From assembly GCF_003173775.1 (NCBI RefSeq), contig NZ_CP029552.1, positions 3,706,001 to 3,770,000 of the forward strand: 64,000 bases of DNA, given 5' to 3'. Positions 28,340-37,054 of this stretch are shown one piece after another; position 1 is the first letter of the stretch; every line of letters begins with the position of its first letter. Source of the DNA: Methylobacterium sp. 17Sr1-1. GTDB lineage: Bacteria > Pseudomonadota > Alphaproteobacteria > Rhizobiales > Beijerinckiaceae. A model generated the notes under the pieces. The model was not told the origin of the DNA and searched no databases. It saw only the letters and a list, made by a program, of their open reading frames with translations. The position numbers and the translations under genes were made by a program.

Positions 28340-30064
28340 TCAGCCGAAGGTGAAGGCGTAGACCCTGACGCCGGGACGGTGGAAGCGGATCGCGAAGCTG
28401 CGCTCGCGCACCGGGCCGGACTGGCGGACGAGCTGGTACAGCCGCGTCGCCGACACGGTGCCGGCGCCGTCCGATCCGGCATCGACGCCGTGATCCGCCC
28501 CGGGCGGCTCACCGTCGAGGGTCACGTCGAAGCCGACGGGCCGCCCGTCCGGTCCGGGCCCGGCGACGAGGTGGAGGTCGCGGGCCCGGAAGCGGTAGGT
28601 CACGCTTCCGTCCGGTGCGGCGAGGCGGGCGTATTCGGGTTCGACGGCCCAGGTGCCGGACAGCGACCACGCGTTCAGCCCCGGCCGGCCGGCGGTGTAG
28701 GGGCGCGGACCGGGCGAGACTCCTTCCGGCGAGGCGAAGTTCTCGGTCTTGTCCGAGCCGAGATAGGTCTCGGCGGATCCGAGATGGGCGAGATCGGGCG
28801 CGGCCTCGATGCCGGCGGCGCGCGGCCGCGTCATGGGTTCGTCGGCGGCCCGCCGGCCCGCGGCCTCGGCCAGGAGGTCGCGGATCGCGGCCTCGGACCG
28901 GTCGTAGCCACCCTCGCCGTACTGGTGGTGGCGGATGCGGCCTTCCGCGTCGACCACGTACAGGGCCGGCCAGTAGGCGTTGCGCAGGCCGCGCCAGATC
29001 CGGAACCCGTTGTCGACCGCCACCGGATAGGGCAGCGCGAAACGCCGGATCGCCGCGGCGACGGTGTCGACGTCGTGCTCGAAGGCGAATTCCGGCGCGT
29101 GGACGCCGATCACCGCGAGACCCTGCGCCCGGTACCGTTCGGCCCAGTCGCGCAGATAGGGGAGGGTGCGGATGCAGTTGATGCAGGATGAGGTCCAGAC
29201 ATGGACCAGCACCACCCGGCCCCGCAGGCCCTCGACCGATTGCGGCTCCCCGTTGAGCCAGTGCGTGGCGCCCGACAGGCTCGGCAGGCGGCCCTCGACC
29301 GGCCATCCGCTGCGCGCGGGGTCCGCGGCCGGATCGGCCCGCGCGGGCTCGACCCGCAGCGTCGCCAGGAGCGCATCCTCCGCGGCGATCGTGCCCGCTC
29401 CGGGATAGCGCGCCAGCCACTCCGCGTCGGCCCCGAGGGCGGCCGCGGCGAGCCCCGCCAGCATGGCGGCCCCGGCGATCCGGCGCAGCCCCTCGCCGAG
29501 CCCGAGATGCGGGCGGAGCCGGGCGGCGAGCGCAGTGCCGAGCCGGGCCGCGGCGGCGAGCGTCGTGGCGGCGCCCGACGCGTAGGCGGCGAGCAGCGCC
29601 GTCGTCTGCCAGCCCGGCCCGTTCAGGGCCGCGCCGGTGAGGACGAGGCCGAGGATCGGCCCGGCGCAGGGCGTCCACAGGAGGCCGGTGGCGGCGCCGA
29701 GGCCGATGGAGCCCAAAGCCCCGCCCGGGATGGCCGCGCGCCGCGACAGGACCTCGCCGAGGCGCACCAGCGGCCGGTGCAGCCACGCCGCGGCGCGCCG
29801 CGACAGGAGCGAGATTGCGAAGAGCGCGAGCAGGCCGAAGGCCAGGACACGGCCGGCGGTACCGAACCGCGCCACGGCGGTGCCCCCGATGGCGGCGAGC
29901 CCCGCCGCCGCGACGAAGGCCGCGCCGAGGCCGACGAGGAACGGCAGCGTGCCGGCGTGGAAAGGTCGGTCGGCCCGTGCGAGGACGAAGGGCAGCACCG
30001 GGACGATGCAGGGGCTGAGGATGGTCAGCACGCCCGCGAGATAGGCGGCGAGGGCGAGGGTCAC
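28340..30064 (-). CDS. dipZ: DipZ-like cytochrome c biogenesis/thioredoxin fusion protein
   Basis: The 574-residue protein fuses three parts. Residues 1 to about 240 form a CcdA-type membrane domain that moves electrons across the membrane; its first Cys is in LTILSPCIVPVLPFVLA and its second in LLWTPCAGPILGLVLTG. Residues about 270-420 are a TlpA/thioredoxin-like domain with a Cys294-Ile-Asn-Cys297 motif (HVWTSSCINCIRTLPYL). The rest is a carbohydrate-binding-module-like beta domain, as in mycobacterial DipZ. The start is a GTG at 30064, directly before the first helix. It is divergent from a two-component system that probably controls it. Confidence 0.88.
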   Translation of the reverse strand: MTLALAAYLAGVLTILSPCIVPVLPFVLARADRPFHAGTLPFLVGLGAAFVAAAGLAAIGGTAVARFGTAGRVLAFGLLALFAISLLSRRAAAWLHRPLVRLGEVLSRRAAIPGGALGSIGLGAATGLLWTPCAGPILGLVLTGAALNGPGWQTTALLAAYASGAATTLAAAARLGTALAARLRPHLGLGEGLRRIAGAAMLAGLAAAALGADAEWLARYPGAGTIAAEDALLATLRVEPARADPAADPARSGWPVEGRLPSLSGATHWLNGEPQSVEGLRGRVVLVHVWTSSCINCIRTLPYLRDWAERYRAQGLAVIGVHAPEFAFEHDVDTVAAAIRRFALPYPVAVDNGFRIWRGLRNAYWPALYVVDAEGRIRHHQYGEGGYDRSEAAIRDLLAEAAGRRAADEPMTRPRAAGIEAAPDLAHLGSAETYLGSDKTENFASPEGVSPGPRPYTAGRPGLNAWSLSGTWAVEPEYARLAAPDGSVTYRFRARDLHLVAGPGPDGRPVGFDVTLDGEPPGADHGVDAGSDGAGTVSATRLYQLVRQSGPVRERSFAIRFHRPGVRVYAFTFG

Positions 30065-30140
30065 GGGTAAGCTCCGGCTTGGTCTGGATGCCCTCTCACC
30101 AGTCCCGCATGTCCCGCCCGTGTGCGGCGCGCCGCATCCT

Positions 30141-30199
30141 TGTATCGGTCTGTAGCGGGCGCGGAGCCGCCGCCTCGGGACGAGGCCCGGTCCGCTACA
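30141..30199. promoter_or_regulatory. Candidate response-regulator operator between dipZ and the two-component system
   Basis: TGTATCGG (30141-30148) and TGTAGCGG (30151-30158) form a direct repeat with ten-base spacing, the usual shape for OmpR-family dimers. The reverse complement CCGCTACA occurs at 30192-30199. Located in the divergent promoter region. Confidence 0.5.
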
Positions 30200-30271
30200 G
30201 GGTGTTACCGGAACCGGCTCGCCGGAGGGGCGCGACCCGGCTATCCCGGGGGAAGGGCGTGGGAGGGGGCG

Positions 30272-31015
30272 TTGGAGCACATCGATCACGTGCTGGTCGT
30301 CGACGACGACCGCGACATCCGCGAGATGGTCTCGGGCTATCTCCGGAAGAACGGCCTGCGGGTGAGCCTCGCCGCCGACGGTCGGCAGATGCGCGCCTTC
30401 CTCGACGCGGACCGGGTCGATCTCATCGTGCTCGACATCATGATGCCGGGCGACGACGGCCTCGTCCTGTGCCGGGAGCTGCGGGTGGGCCGGCACAGGA
30501 CGACGCCGGTCCTGATGCTGACGGCGCGCAGCGACGAGACCGACCGGATCGTCGGCCTGGAGATGGGTGCGGACGACTACCTGGTGAAGCCGTTCTCGGC
30601 CCGCGAGCTGCTCGCCCGGATCAAGGCCGTCCTGCGCCGCACCCGGATGCTGCCGCCCAACCTCCAGGTGACGGAGGCCGGCCGGCTCGTCGCCTTCGGG
30701 GATTGGCGGCTCGACACCACCGCCCGCCACCTGATCGACGCGGCCGGGACGGTGGTGCCCTTGAGCGGCGCCGAGTACCGGCTGCTGCGCGTGCTGCTCG
30801 ACCACCCCCAGCGGGTGCTCTCGCGCGACCAGCTCCTCAACCTGACGCAGGGCCGCGAGGCCGAGCTGTTCGACCGCTCGATCGACCTCCTCGTCAGCCG
30901 CCTGCGCCAACGCCTACGGGACGACGCCCGCGAGCCGGCCTACATCAAGACCGTGCGCAGCGAGGGCTACGTCCTGGCGATGCCGGTCGTCATCGCGCAG
31001 GCGCGCGAAGGATGA
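30272..31015 (+). CDS. OmpR-family response regulator
   Basis: The 247-residue protein has a receiver domain with acidic pair VDDDRD, phosphorylation site Asp55 in LIVLDIMMPG, Thr in MLTARS and Lys in YLVKPFSA. The winged-helix output domain ends with SIDLLVSRLRQRLRDDAREPAYIKTVRSEGYVL. The start is a TTG at 30272, preceded by a GGGAGGGGG stretch. A GTG at 30290 is possible but would cut into beta-1. Its stop overlaps the ATG of the kinase gene by four bases. The pair is divergent from dipZ. Confidence 0.92.
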   Translation: MEHIDHVLVVDDDRDIREMVSGYLRKNGLRVSLAADGRQMRAFLDADRVDLIVLDIMMPGDDGLVLCRELRVGRHRTTPVLMLTARSDETDRIVGLEMGADDYLVKPFSARELLARIKAVLRRTRMLPPNLQVTEAGRLVAFGDWRLDTTARHLIDAAGTVVPLSGAEYRLLRVLLDHPQRVLSRDQLLNLTQGREAELFDRSIDLLVSRLRQRLRDDAREPAYIKTVRSEGYVLAMPVVIAQAREG

Positions 31016-32304
31016 AGGCGCGATGGCCCGGCAGCCTGCGCAGCCGGCTCTTCCTGATCCTGCTCGCCGGGCTGCTATGCGGGCAGGGGCTCGCCTTCGC
31101 GATCATGCTCTTGGAGCGGGACCAGTCGGCGCGGGCGGTGATGCTGACGACGCTCCAGCGCGACGTCGCCGTCGCGGTCGCCCTGCTCGACCGGCTTCCC
31201 GACCCCGAGCGGGCCGGGTGGCTGCCGCTCCTCGACCGGCCGACCTATCGCTACGCGCTCGGCCCCGGCGCGCCGGGCGACGCCGCCCTCCCGGCGCGGG
31301 CGCTGATGATCGCGGACGAGATCCGCGCCGCCCTGGAGCCGCGCTTCTCCGTGCGGTTCGACGCTGTGCCGGGGCCGGTCGAGCGGCTGCAGGGGCACGT
31401 CGTGCTCGCCGACGGCGCGGTGCTGACCCTCGACGTGCGGCCGGCACGGCGCACGGTCGCGTCGTGGCTGCCGGTCGCGCTGGCGGTGCAGCTCCTCGTT
31501 CTGGCGGCCTGCGTCTGGCTCGCCGTCCGGCTGGCGGTGCGCCCGCTGACCCGGTTCGCCGAGGCCGCCGACCGGCTCGAGCCCGGACGGCCGGCGACCC
31601 GCTTCGCGGAAGACGGGCCCGACGAGGTCGCGCGCGCGGGAAAAGCCTTCAACGCGCTCCAGGCTCGCATCGCTCGCCACCTCGACGAGCGCGTGCGCAT
31701 CCTGGCGGCGATCTCCCACGACCTCCAGACGCCGATCACCCGGATGCGGCTGCGGGTCGAGACCGGCGCCGAGGGACCCGACCAGGACCGGCTGCTCCAC
31801 GACCTCACCGTGATCGAGGCGCTGGTGCGCGAGGGCATCGCCTATGCCCGCAGCGTGCACGGCGACGTCGAGCCCTCGGCCCGCCTGGACCTGCGCGCCT
31901 TCGTCGAGAGCCTCGTCTTCGACTACCAGGATGGCGGGCGGGATGTCAGCATCACCGCCCTGACGGACGCCACGGTGACCACGCGTCCGCAGGCCCTGCG
32001 GCGCATCCTCGTCAACCTGATCGACAACGCGTTGCGCTACGCCGGCGCGGCGGAGATCGCGGTTGCGGCGCGCGAGGGTGGAATCGCCATCGCGGTTCTC
32101 GACCGCGGTCCCGGCATCCCGGCGGACCAGCTCGCGGCGGTGCTCCTGCCCTTCTGGCGGCTGGAGGAATCGCGCAGCCGCGACACCGGCGGCACCGGCC
32201 TCGGCCTCGCCATCGCCGAGCAGCTCGCCGCCGCGATCGGCGGCCGGCTCACCCTGCGCAACCGCGACGGCGGCGGGCTCGATGCCACGGTCACCCTCGG
32301 TTGA
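31012..32304 (+). CDS. Sensor histidine kinase
   Basis: The 430-residue membrane kinase has a first helix at residues about 9-30 (LFLILLAGLLCGQGLAFAIML) and a periplasmic loop of about 120 residues. A second helix (LPVALAVQLLVLAACVWLAVRLAV) leads into a HAMP domain. The H-box is ISHDLQTPITRMRLR with His236 as the phosphoacceptor. The N-box (NLIDNALRYA) and G boxes (DRGPGIP, GGTGLGLAI) are intact. It overlaps the response-regulator gene by four bases. The signal is unknown; the neighbouring dipZ suggests periplasmic redox or envelope stress. Confidence 0.93.
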   Translation: MKARWPGSLRSRLFLILLAGLLCGQGLAFAIMLLERDQSARAVMLTTLQRDVAVAVALLDRLPDPERAGWLPLLDRPTYRYALGPGAPGDAALPARALMIADEIRAALEPRFSVRFDAVPGPVERLQGHVVLADGAVLTLDVRPARRTVASWLPVALAVQLLVLAACVWLAVRLAVRPLTRFAEAADRLEPGRPATRFAEDGPDEVARAGKAFNALQARIARHLDERVRILAAISHDLQTPITRMRLRVETGAEGPDQDRLLHDLTVIEALVREGIAYARSVHGDVEPSARLDLRAFVESLVFDYQDGGRDVSITALTDATVTTRPQALRRILVNLIDNALRYAGAAEIAVAAREGGIAIAVLDRGPGIPADQLAAVLLPFWRLEESRSRDTGGTGLGLAIAEQLAAAIGGRLTLRNRDGGGLDATVTLG

Positions 32305-32496
32305 GGCGGGACCGGATGGCCCGCCACACCCAAGGGCCACCCACGCACCATACATGCGCTTACAAAATCGACCTTCGCGCACACATGCGGCACAACATCC
32401 GGCGACTTAGTGCCGGCGTCGACGCGGCAACGACCGTCGCCCGGGATTCGTCGGGAAGACGACCGGATCGTTCGCGTCCTGAACCGGGGTCGTCAC

Positions 32497-33522
32497 ATGG
32501 ATCACGCAGTCGAACCGGCACGCCGCCGGCTCCTCGGACAACTCGGTGCGGCGCTCGCCGCCGGCACGGTCGCCGGGATCTTGCCGGCCGCGGCGCAGGG
32601 CGTCGCCTCCCCGGACCCCGCCGCGGCGTTCGGCCCACTGAAGCGGATCCGGGCCGGCGACCTCGACGTCGCCTACGCCGAGGCGGGCCCGGTGGAGGGC
32701 AGGCCGGTCCTGCTCCTGCACGGCTGGCCCTACGACATCCACTCCTATGCCGAGGTCGCGCCGGTGCTGGCGCGGGCGGGCTACAGGGTGCTGATCCCCT
32801 ACCTGAGGGGCTACGGCGCGACCCGCTTCCTCTCCGAGGCGACGCCGCGCAACGGCCAACAGGCGGCCCTCGCCCACGACGCGGTCGCCTTCCTCGATGC
32901 GCTCGGGGTCGAGCGGACGCTCGTGGCGGGCTACGATTGGGGGGCGCGCACCGCCTGCATCCTTGCGGCCCTGTGGCCGGCGCGGTGCCGGGCCCTCGTT
33001 TCGGTGAGCGGCTACCTCATCGGCAGCCAGCAGGCGAACGCGATGCCGCTGCCGCCGAAGGCCGAGCTGCAATGGTGGTACCAGTTCTACTTCGCGACCG
33101 AACGGGGACGCGAGGGCTACGCCCGCTACACCCGCGACTTCGCCCGGCTGATCTGGGAGCTCGCCTCGCCGCGATGGCGGTTCGACGACGCCACCTTCGC
33201 CCGCTCGGCCCCGGCCTTCGACAATCCCGACCACGTCGCGGTCTCGATCCACAATTACCGCTGGCGCCTCGGCCTGGCGCAGGGCGAGGCGCGGTTCGAC
33301 GAGACCGAGCGCAAGCTCGCCGCCTTCCCGACCATCGCGATCCCGACGATCACCCTGGAGGGCGACGCGAACGGCGCGCCCCATCCCGACCCCGCCGCCT
33401 ACGCCAAGAAGTTCTCCGGGCGCTACGCGCACCGCACGCTCACGGGCGGCATCGGGCACAACCTGCCGCAGGAGGCGCCGCAGGCCTTCGCGCAGGCCGT
33501 GGTGGACGTCGATGGCGTCTGA
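32497..33522 (+). CDS. Secreted alpha/beta-hydrolase, epoxide-hydrolase-like
   Basis: The 341-residue protein has a Tat-like N-terminus (RRRLLGQLGAALAAGTVAGILPAAAQ), so it is probably exported folded. The hydrolase core shows LLLHGWPYD, the HGxP oxyanion motif. The nucleophile motif is AGYDWGAR, where Asp147 replaces the usual Ser; this is the epoxide hydrolase/haloalkane dehalogenase type. A closing His lies in GIGHNLPQEAP. The start at 32497 precedes the twin-Arg stretch. Its last eleven bases overlap the cytochrome P460 gene, so the two are cotranscribed. The substrate is unknown. Confidence 0.85.
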   Translation: MDHAVEPARRRLLGQLGAALAAGTVAGILPAAAQGVASPDPAAAFGPLKRIRAGDLDVAYAEAGPVEGRPVLLLHGWPYDIHSYAEVAPVLARAGYRVLIPYLRGYGATRFLSEATPRNGQQAALAHDAVAFLDALGVERTLVAGYDWGARTACILAALWPARCRALVSVSGYLIGSQQANAMPLPPKAELQWWYQFYFATERGREGYARYTRDFARLIWELASPRWRFDDATFARSAPAFDNPDHVAVSIHNYRWRLGLAQGEARFDETERKLAAFPTIAIPTITLEGDANGAPHPDPAAYAKKFSGRYAHRTLTGGIGHNLPQEAPQAFAQAVVDVDGV

Positions 33523-34036
33523 CCGGCCCTCCCACCTCCTGGCGATGCCGCTCCTGGCCGTTCCGCTCCTGGCCGCCGCCGGCCTCGGCCTGGGCGCGGC
33601 GGCCGACGACGCGGCGAAGCCGGCCTCGCCGATCTACGGCGTCACCGTCCCGGACGGCTATCGCGACTGGCGCCTGATCGCGCCCGCGCTCGAGGACGCG
33701 CCGCTCGACGAGCTGCGGGCCGTCGTCGGCAACGACCTCGCGGTGAAGGCTTTTCGCGATGGCACGCTGCCGTTCCCGGACGGCGCCGTCCTGGTGAAGC
33801 TCGCCTGGCATCGCACGCGCTCGCCCGACTTCGACACGGCGACGGTGCCGGGCCCCGCCACGACCGTGCAGGTCATGGTCAAGGACGCGGCGCGCTACCC
33901 CGCCACGGGCGGCTGGGGCTTCGGCCGCTTCATCGACGGCAGGCCGGTCGACGAGGGGCAGCACGAGACCTGCTTTGCCTGCCACGAGGCGCGGGTGAAG
34001 GCGCGCGACTTCGTCTTCACCCGCTACGCCCGATGA
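33512..34036 (+). CDS. Cytochrome P460-family protein
   Basis: The 174-residue protein has a signal peptide (LLAMPLLAVPLLAAAGLGLGAAA) and one c-type heme motif, Cys154-Phe-Ala-Cys157-His158, near the C-terminus. PDGYRDWRLIAPA near the N-terminus and FPDGAVLVKLAW in the middle are the P460 pattern. In the namesake protein the heme is crosslinked to a Lys and oxidises hydroxylamine; a Lys in VQVMVKDAARY is close to that region. Many family members are of unknown role. It overlaps the hydrolase gene upstream by eleven bases and overlaps the convergent FAD/Fe-S gene tail by twenty. Confidence 0.87.
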   Translation: MASDRPSHLLAMPLLAVPLLAAAGLGLGAAADDAAKPASPIYGVTVPDGYRDWRLIAPALEDAPLDELRAVVGNDLAVKAFRDGTLPFPDGAVLVKLAWHRTRSPDFDTATVPGPATTVQVMVKDAARYPATGGWGFGRFIDGRPVDEGQHETCFACHEARVKARDFVFTRYAR

Positions 34037-36983
34037 GGTGTGACGGCCGGTCCTGGCGCCGCGGACCGTCGCGGTCCTGGCCCCGATCGGACCGCATCGC
34101 TCCCGCGAGCACCCGGGCGACGTGGACCGCCTCGCGGCCGAGCCCGTCGCGGATCTGGTGGCGGCAGCTCGTTCCGTCGGCGACGACGAGGTCGTCGGGG
34201 CCGGCGGCACGCAGGGCCGGGAACAGCGCGAGCTCGGCCATGGCGCGGGACACGTCCTGCGTGTCGGCCCGGTAGCCGAAGGCGCCGGCCATGCCGCAGC
34301 AGCCCGAGTCGATCACCCGCACATCGAGCCCCTGCACGGCGCGCAAAACGGCTTCGACCGCGCCCATCGCCCCGAACGCCTTCTGGTGGCAATGGCCATG
34401 CAGGTGCGCGACCCGCCCGCCCTGATCCGTGAGGGGCAGGGCGACGCGGCCTCCCGCGAGGTCGGCGGCCAGGACCTCCTCGAACAGCAGGGCCGCCCCG
34501 GCGAGCGCCCGGGTCTCCCCGTCCGGCAGGAGCGCCGCGAACTCGTCGCGGAAGGTCAGGAGGCAGGCCGGTTCGAGCCCGACGATCCGGGCACCTTCCC
34601 GCACGAAGGGCAGGAGCGCGTCGCGGGTGCGGCGGGCCTCGGCCCGGGCGCGGTCGGTGTCGCCGGTCGCCAGGTAGGTGCGCCCGCAGCAGAGCGGCCG
34701 CGCTCCGCCGGTTCCGACCCGGTGGAGCCGGTAGCCGGCCGCGCGCAGCACGACTTCCGCCGCCTCCAGCGTCTCGCGCTCGAAGGCGCGGTTGAAGGTG
34801 TCGCCGAACAGGACGAGGTCGAGGCCGTCGCCGGCGACGTCGGCGGTGCGCGCGATCCGGCCCGTCTCGCGCCAGGGCCGGCGCCAGCGCGGCAAGGTGC
34901 GCGCGGCGGAGAGCCCCAGCACCCGCTCCGACAGGCGCGCGAGCGCCGGCACCCGGTCGCGCAGGTTGAGGAGGGGGGCGATGGCGGCCGCCGCGCCCGC
35001 ATAGGCCGGCAGATGGGCGAGCGCCTGCTCAGCCAGCGGGCGCCCGTGCCGGGCGTGGTAGTGGTGCAGCACCTCGATCTTCATCCGCGCCATGTCGACG
35101 CCGGTCGGGCATTCGCGGCGGCAGGCCTTGCAGGAGACGCAGAGATCGAGCGCGCGCTTGGTCTCCGGCGCGGTGAGGGCGTCGGGCCCGAGCTGGCCCG
35201 AGAGGGCGAGGCGCAGGGTGTTGGCGCGGCCCCGCGTCAGGTGCTCCTCGTCCCGGGTGACCCGGTAGGACGGGCACATCGCCCCGCCGGCGAGCTTCCG
35301 GCAGGTGCCGTTGTTGTTGCACATCTCGACCGCGCCGCCGAGCCCGCCCCAGTCCGACCAGTCGAGGGCGGGAGCCGGCGCCGTGACGCGATAAGTCTCG
35401 GAGAAGCGCATCAGGCTGCGGTCGTCCATCCGCAGCGGCCGGACGATCTTGCCGGGATTGAGCCGGTTGTGGGGATCGAAGGCGTCCTTCACCGCCTCGA
35501 AGGCGCGGGCGAGGCGGGGGCCGAACAGCGGCTCGACGAATTCCGAGCGCGAGATGCCGTCGCCGTGCTCGCCCGAGTACGAGCCCTTGAAGCGGCGCAC
35601 CAGCTCCGCCGTCTCCTCGGCGATCGCCCGCATTTTGGCGACGTCGCCGGCGCGCTTCAGGTCGAGGATCGGGCGCACGTGCAGGCAGCCGACCGAGGCA
35701 TGGGCGTACCAGGTGCCGGTGGTGCCGTGGCGGGCAAAGCACGCCGTGACCGCATCGGTGTAGTCGGCGAGGTGTTCGAGCGGGACGGCGCAATCCTCGA
35801 TGAACGACACCGGCTTCGCGTCGCCGCGCATCGACATCATGATGTTGAGGCAGGCCTCGCGCATCTCCCAGACCGTCCGCTGGCGGGCGGCCTCGCGCAC
35901 CTCCACCACGGAATCGGGAAAGCCGTGATCGGCCATGCAGGCATCGAGGCGGCGCAAGCACGCCGCCAGCGCCGCGGATTCCTCGCCCGCGAACTCGACG
36001 AGTAGCAGGCAGTCGGGATGGCCGCGGGTGATGTCGGCCAGCGTCGCGCGGAAGAGCGGGATGTCGGCGCCGAGCACCAGCACGTTGTTGTCGACGAGCT
36101 CGACCGCCGCGGGCCCGAGCGCCACGAGGGCCGGCACCGTCTCCATCGCCGCGCGGAAGGAGGGGAAGTGGCACACCCCCATCGCCCGGTGGGCGGGCAG
36201 GCGCGCGAGCCTCAAGGTCACGGCGGTGGTCGCCGCGAGCGTCCCCTCCGAGCCGACGAGGAGGTGGGCGAGGTTCGGGCGATCCCCGAGCAGCGCGTCG
36301 AGGTTGTAGCCGCCGACCCGGCGCTGCACCTGCGGGAACATCCGGACGATCTCGTCGCGCTCGGACTCCGCCAGCGCCAGCATGCGGCGGGACAGCTCCT
36401 CGATCCCCGACACCGCCTGCGCGGAGAGCCGGAACGGGGTGCCGTCGGCCAGCAGCCCGTCGAGGCCGAGCACGTTGTCGACCATCTTGCCGTAGAGCAG
36501 CGAGCGGGCGCCGCAGGCATTGTTGCCGGCCATGCCGCCGATCGTGCAGCGGCTCGCCGTCGAGGGCTCGACCGGGAAGAAGCAGCCGTCGGCCCTGAGC
36601 CGCGCGTTCAGGCGCTCCAGCACCATGCCGGGCTCGACCGTCACCGTGCCGGCCTCCGCATCGTAGGCGAGCACGCGGTCGAGGTGGCGCGCACAATCGA
36701 CCACGATGCCGTCGCCGATCGGCTGCCCGTTCTGCGAGGTGCCGCCGCCGCGCAGGATCACCGGCACGCCCTGGCTCGCGGCAACCGCGAGCACGGCCGC
36801 GACGTCCTCAGGATTCCGCGGCAGGACCACGGCGCGGGGAAAGATCTGGTAGATCGAGGCATCCGCGGCGTAGCGGCCGCGGTCGAACCGGCCGGTCAGC
36901 ACCTCGCCCGAGACGGCGCCGCGCAGGGTCCTTTCCAGGTTGCTCCCGCCGGTGGCGCCGACAGGGTCCAGGGTCCCGTGCAT
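34017..36983 (-). CDS. FAD-linked oxidase/Fe-S protein (D-2-hydroxyacid dehydrogenase type)
   Basis: The 988-residue protein fuses an FAD-binding PCMH domain with a GlpC-like iron-sulfur half. The FAD part has VILRGGGTSQNGQPIGDGIVVD and CTIGGMAGNNACGARSLLYGK, then the cap domain with SGEHGDGISRSEFVEPLFG and NPGKIV. The C-terminal half has one recognisable 4Fe-4S motif (LCVSCKACRRECPTGVD) and a preceding CNNNGTCRKL, then two CCG-type cysteine motifs (LHGHCHQK, DSGCCGMAG). Fusions of this size oxidise D-lactate, D-2-hydroxyglutarate or related acids and pass electrons to the quinone pool. The exact substrate is unknown. Its 3' end overlaps the convergent P460 gene by twenty bases. Confidence 0.9.
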   Translation of the reverse strand: MHGTLDPVGATGGSNLERTLRGAVSGEVLTGRFDRGRYAADASIYQIFPRAVVLPRNPEDVAAVLAVAASQGVPVILRGGGTSQNGQPIGDGIVVDCARHLDRVLAYDAEAGTVTVEPGMVLERLNARLRADGCFFPVEPSTASRCTIGGMAGNNACGARSLLYGKMVDNVLGLDGLLADGTPFRLSAQAVSGIEELSRRMLALAESERDEIVRMFPQVQRRVGGYNLDALLGDRPNLAHLLVGSEGTLAATTAVTLRLARLPAHRAMGVCHFPSFRAAMETVPALVALGPAAVELVDNNVLVLGADIPLFRATLADITRGHPDCLLLVEFAGEESAALAACLRRLDACMADHGFPDSVVEVREAARQRTVWEMREACLNIMMSMRGDAKPVSFIEDCAVPLEHLADYTDAVTACFARHGTTGTWYAHASVGCLHVRPILDLKRAGDVAKMRAIAEETAELVRRFKGSYSGEHGDGISRSEFVEPLFGPRLARAFEAVKDAFDPHNRLNPGKIVRPLRMDDRSLMRFSETYRVTAPAPALDWSDWGGLGGAVEMCNNNGTCRKLAGGAMCPSYRVTRDEEHLTRGRANTLRLALSGQLGPDALTAPETKRALDLCVSCKACRRECPTGVDMARMKIEVLHHYHARHGRPLAEQALAHLPAYAGAAAAIAPLLNLRDRVPALARLSERVLGLSAARTLPRWRRPWRETGRIARTADVAGDGLDLVLFGDTFNRAFERETLEAAEVVLRAAGYRLHRVGTGGARPLCCGRTYLATGDTDRARAEARRTRDALLPFVREGARIVGLEPACLLTFRDEFAALLPDGETRALAGAALLFEEVLAADLAGGRVALPLTDQGGRVAHLHGHCHQKAFGAMGAVEAVLRAVQGLDVRVIDSGCCGMAGAFGYRADTQDVSRAMAELALFPALRAAGPDDLVVADGTSCRHQIRDGLGREAVHVARVLAGAMRSDRGQDRDGPRRQDRPSHLIGRSG

Positions 36984-37054
36984 CGCGGCCTCCCGTCTCG
37001 CTCCGGCGGCGCCCGCTCGGGCCGCCGCCGCCTCCGTGCCGGTTCGCGGACGGC

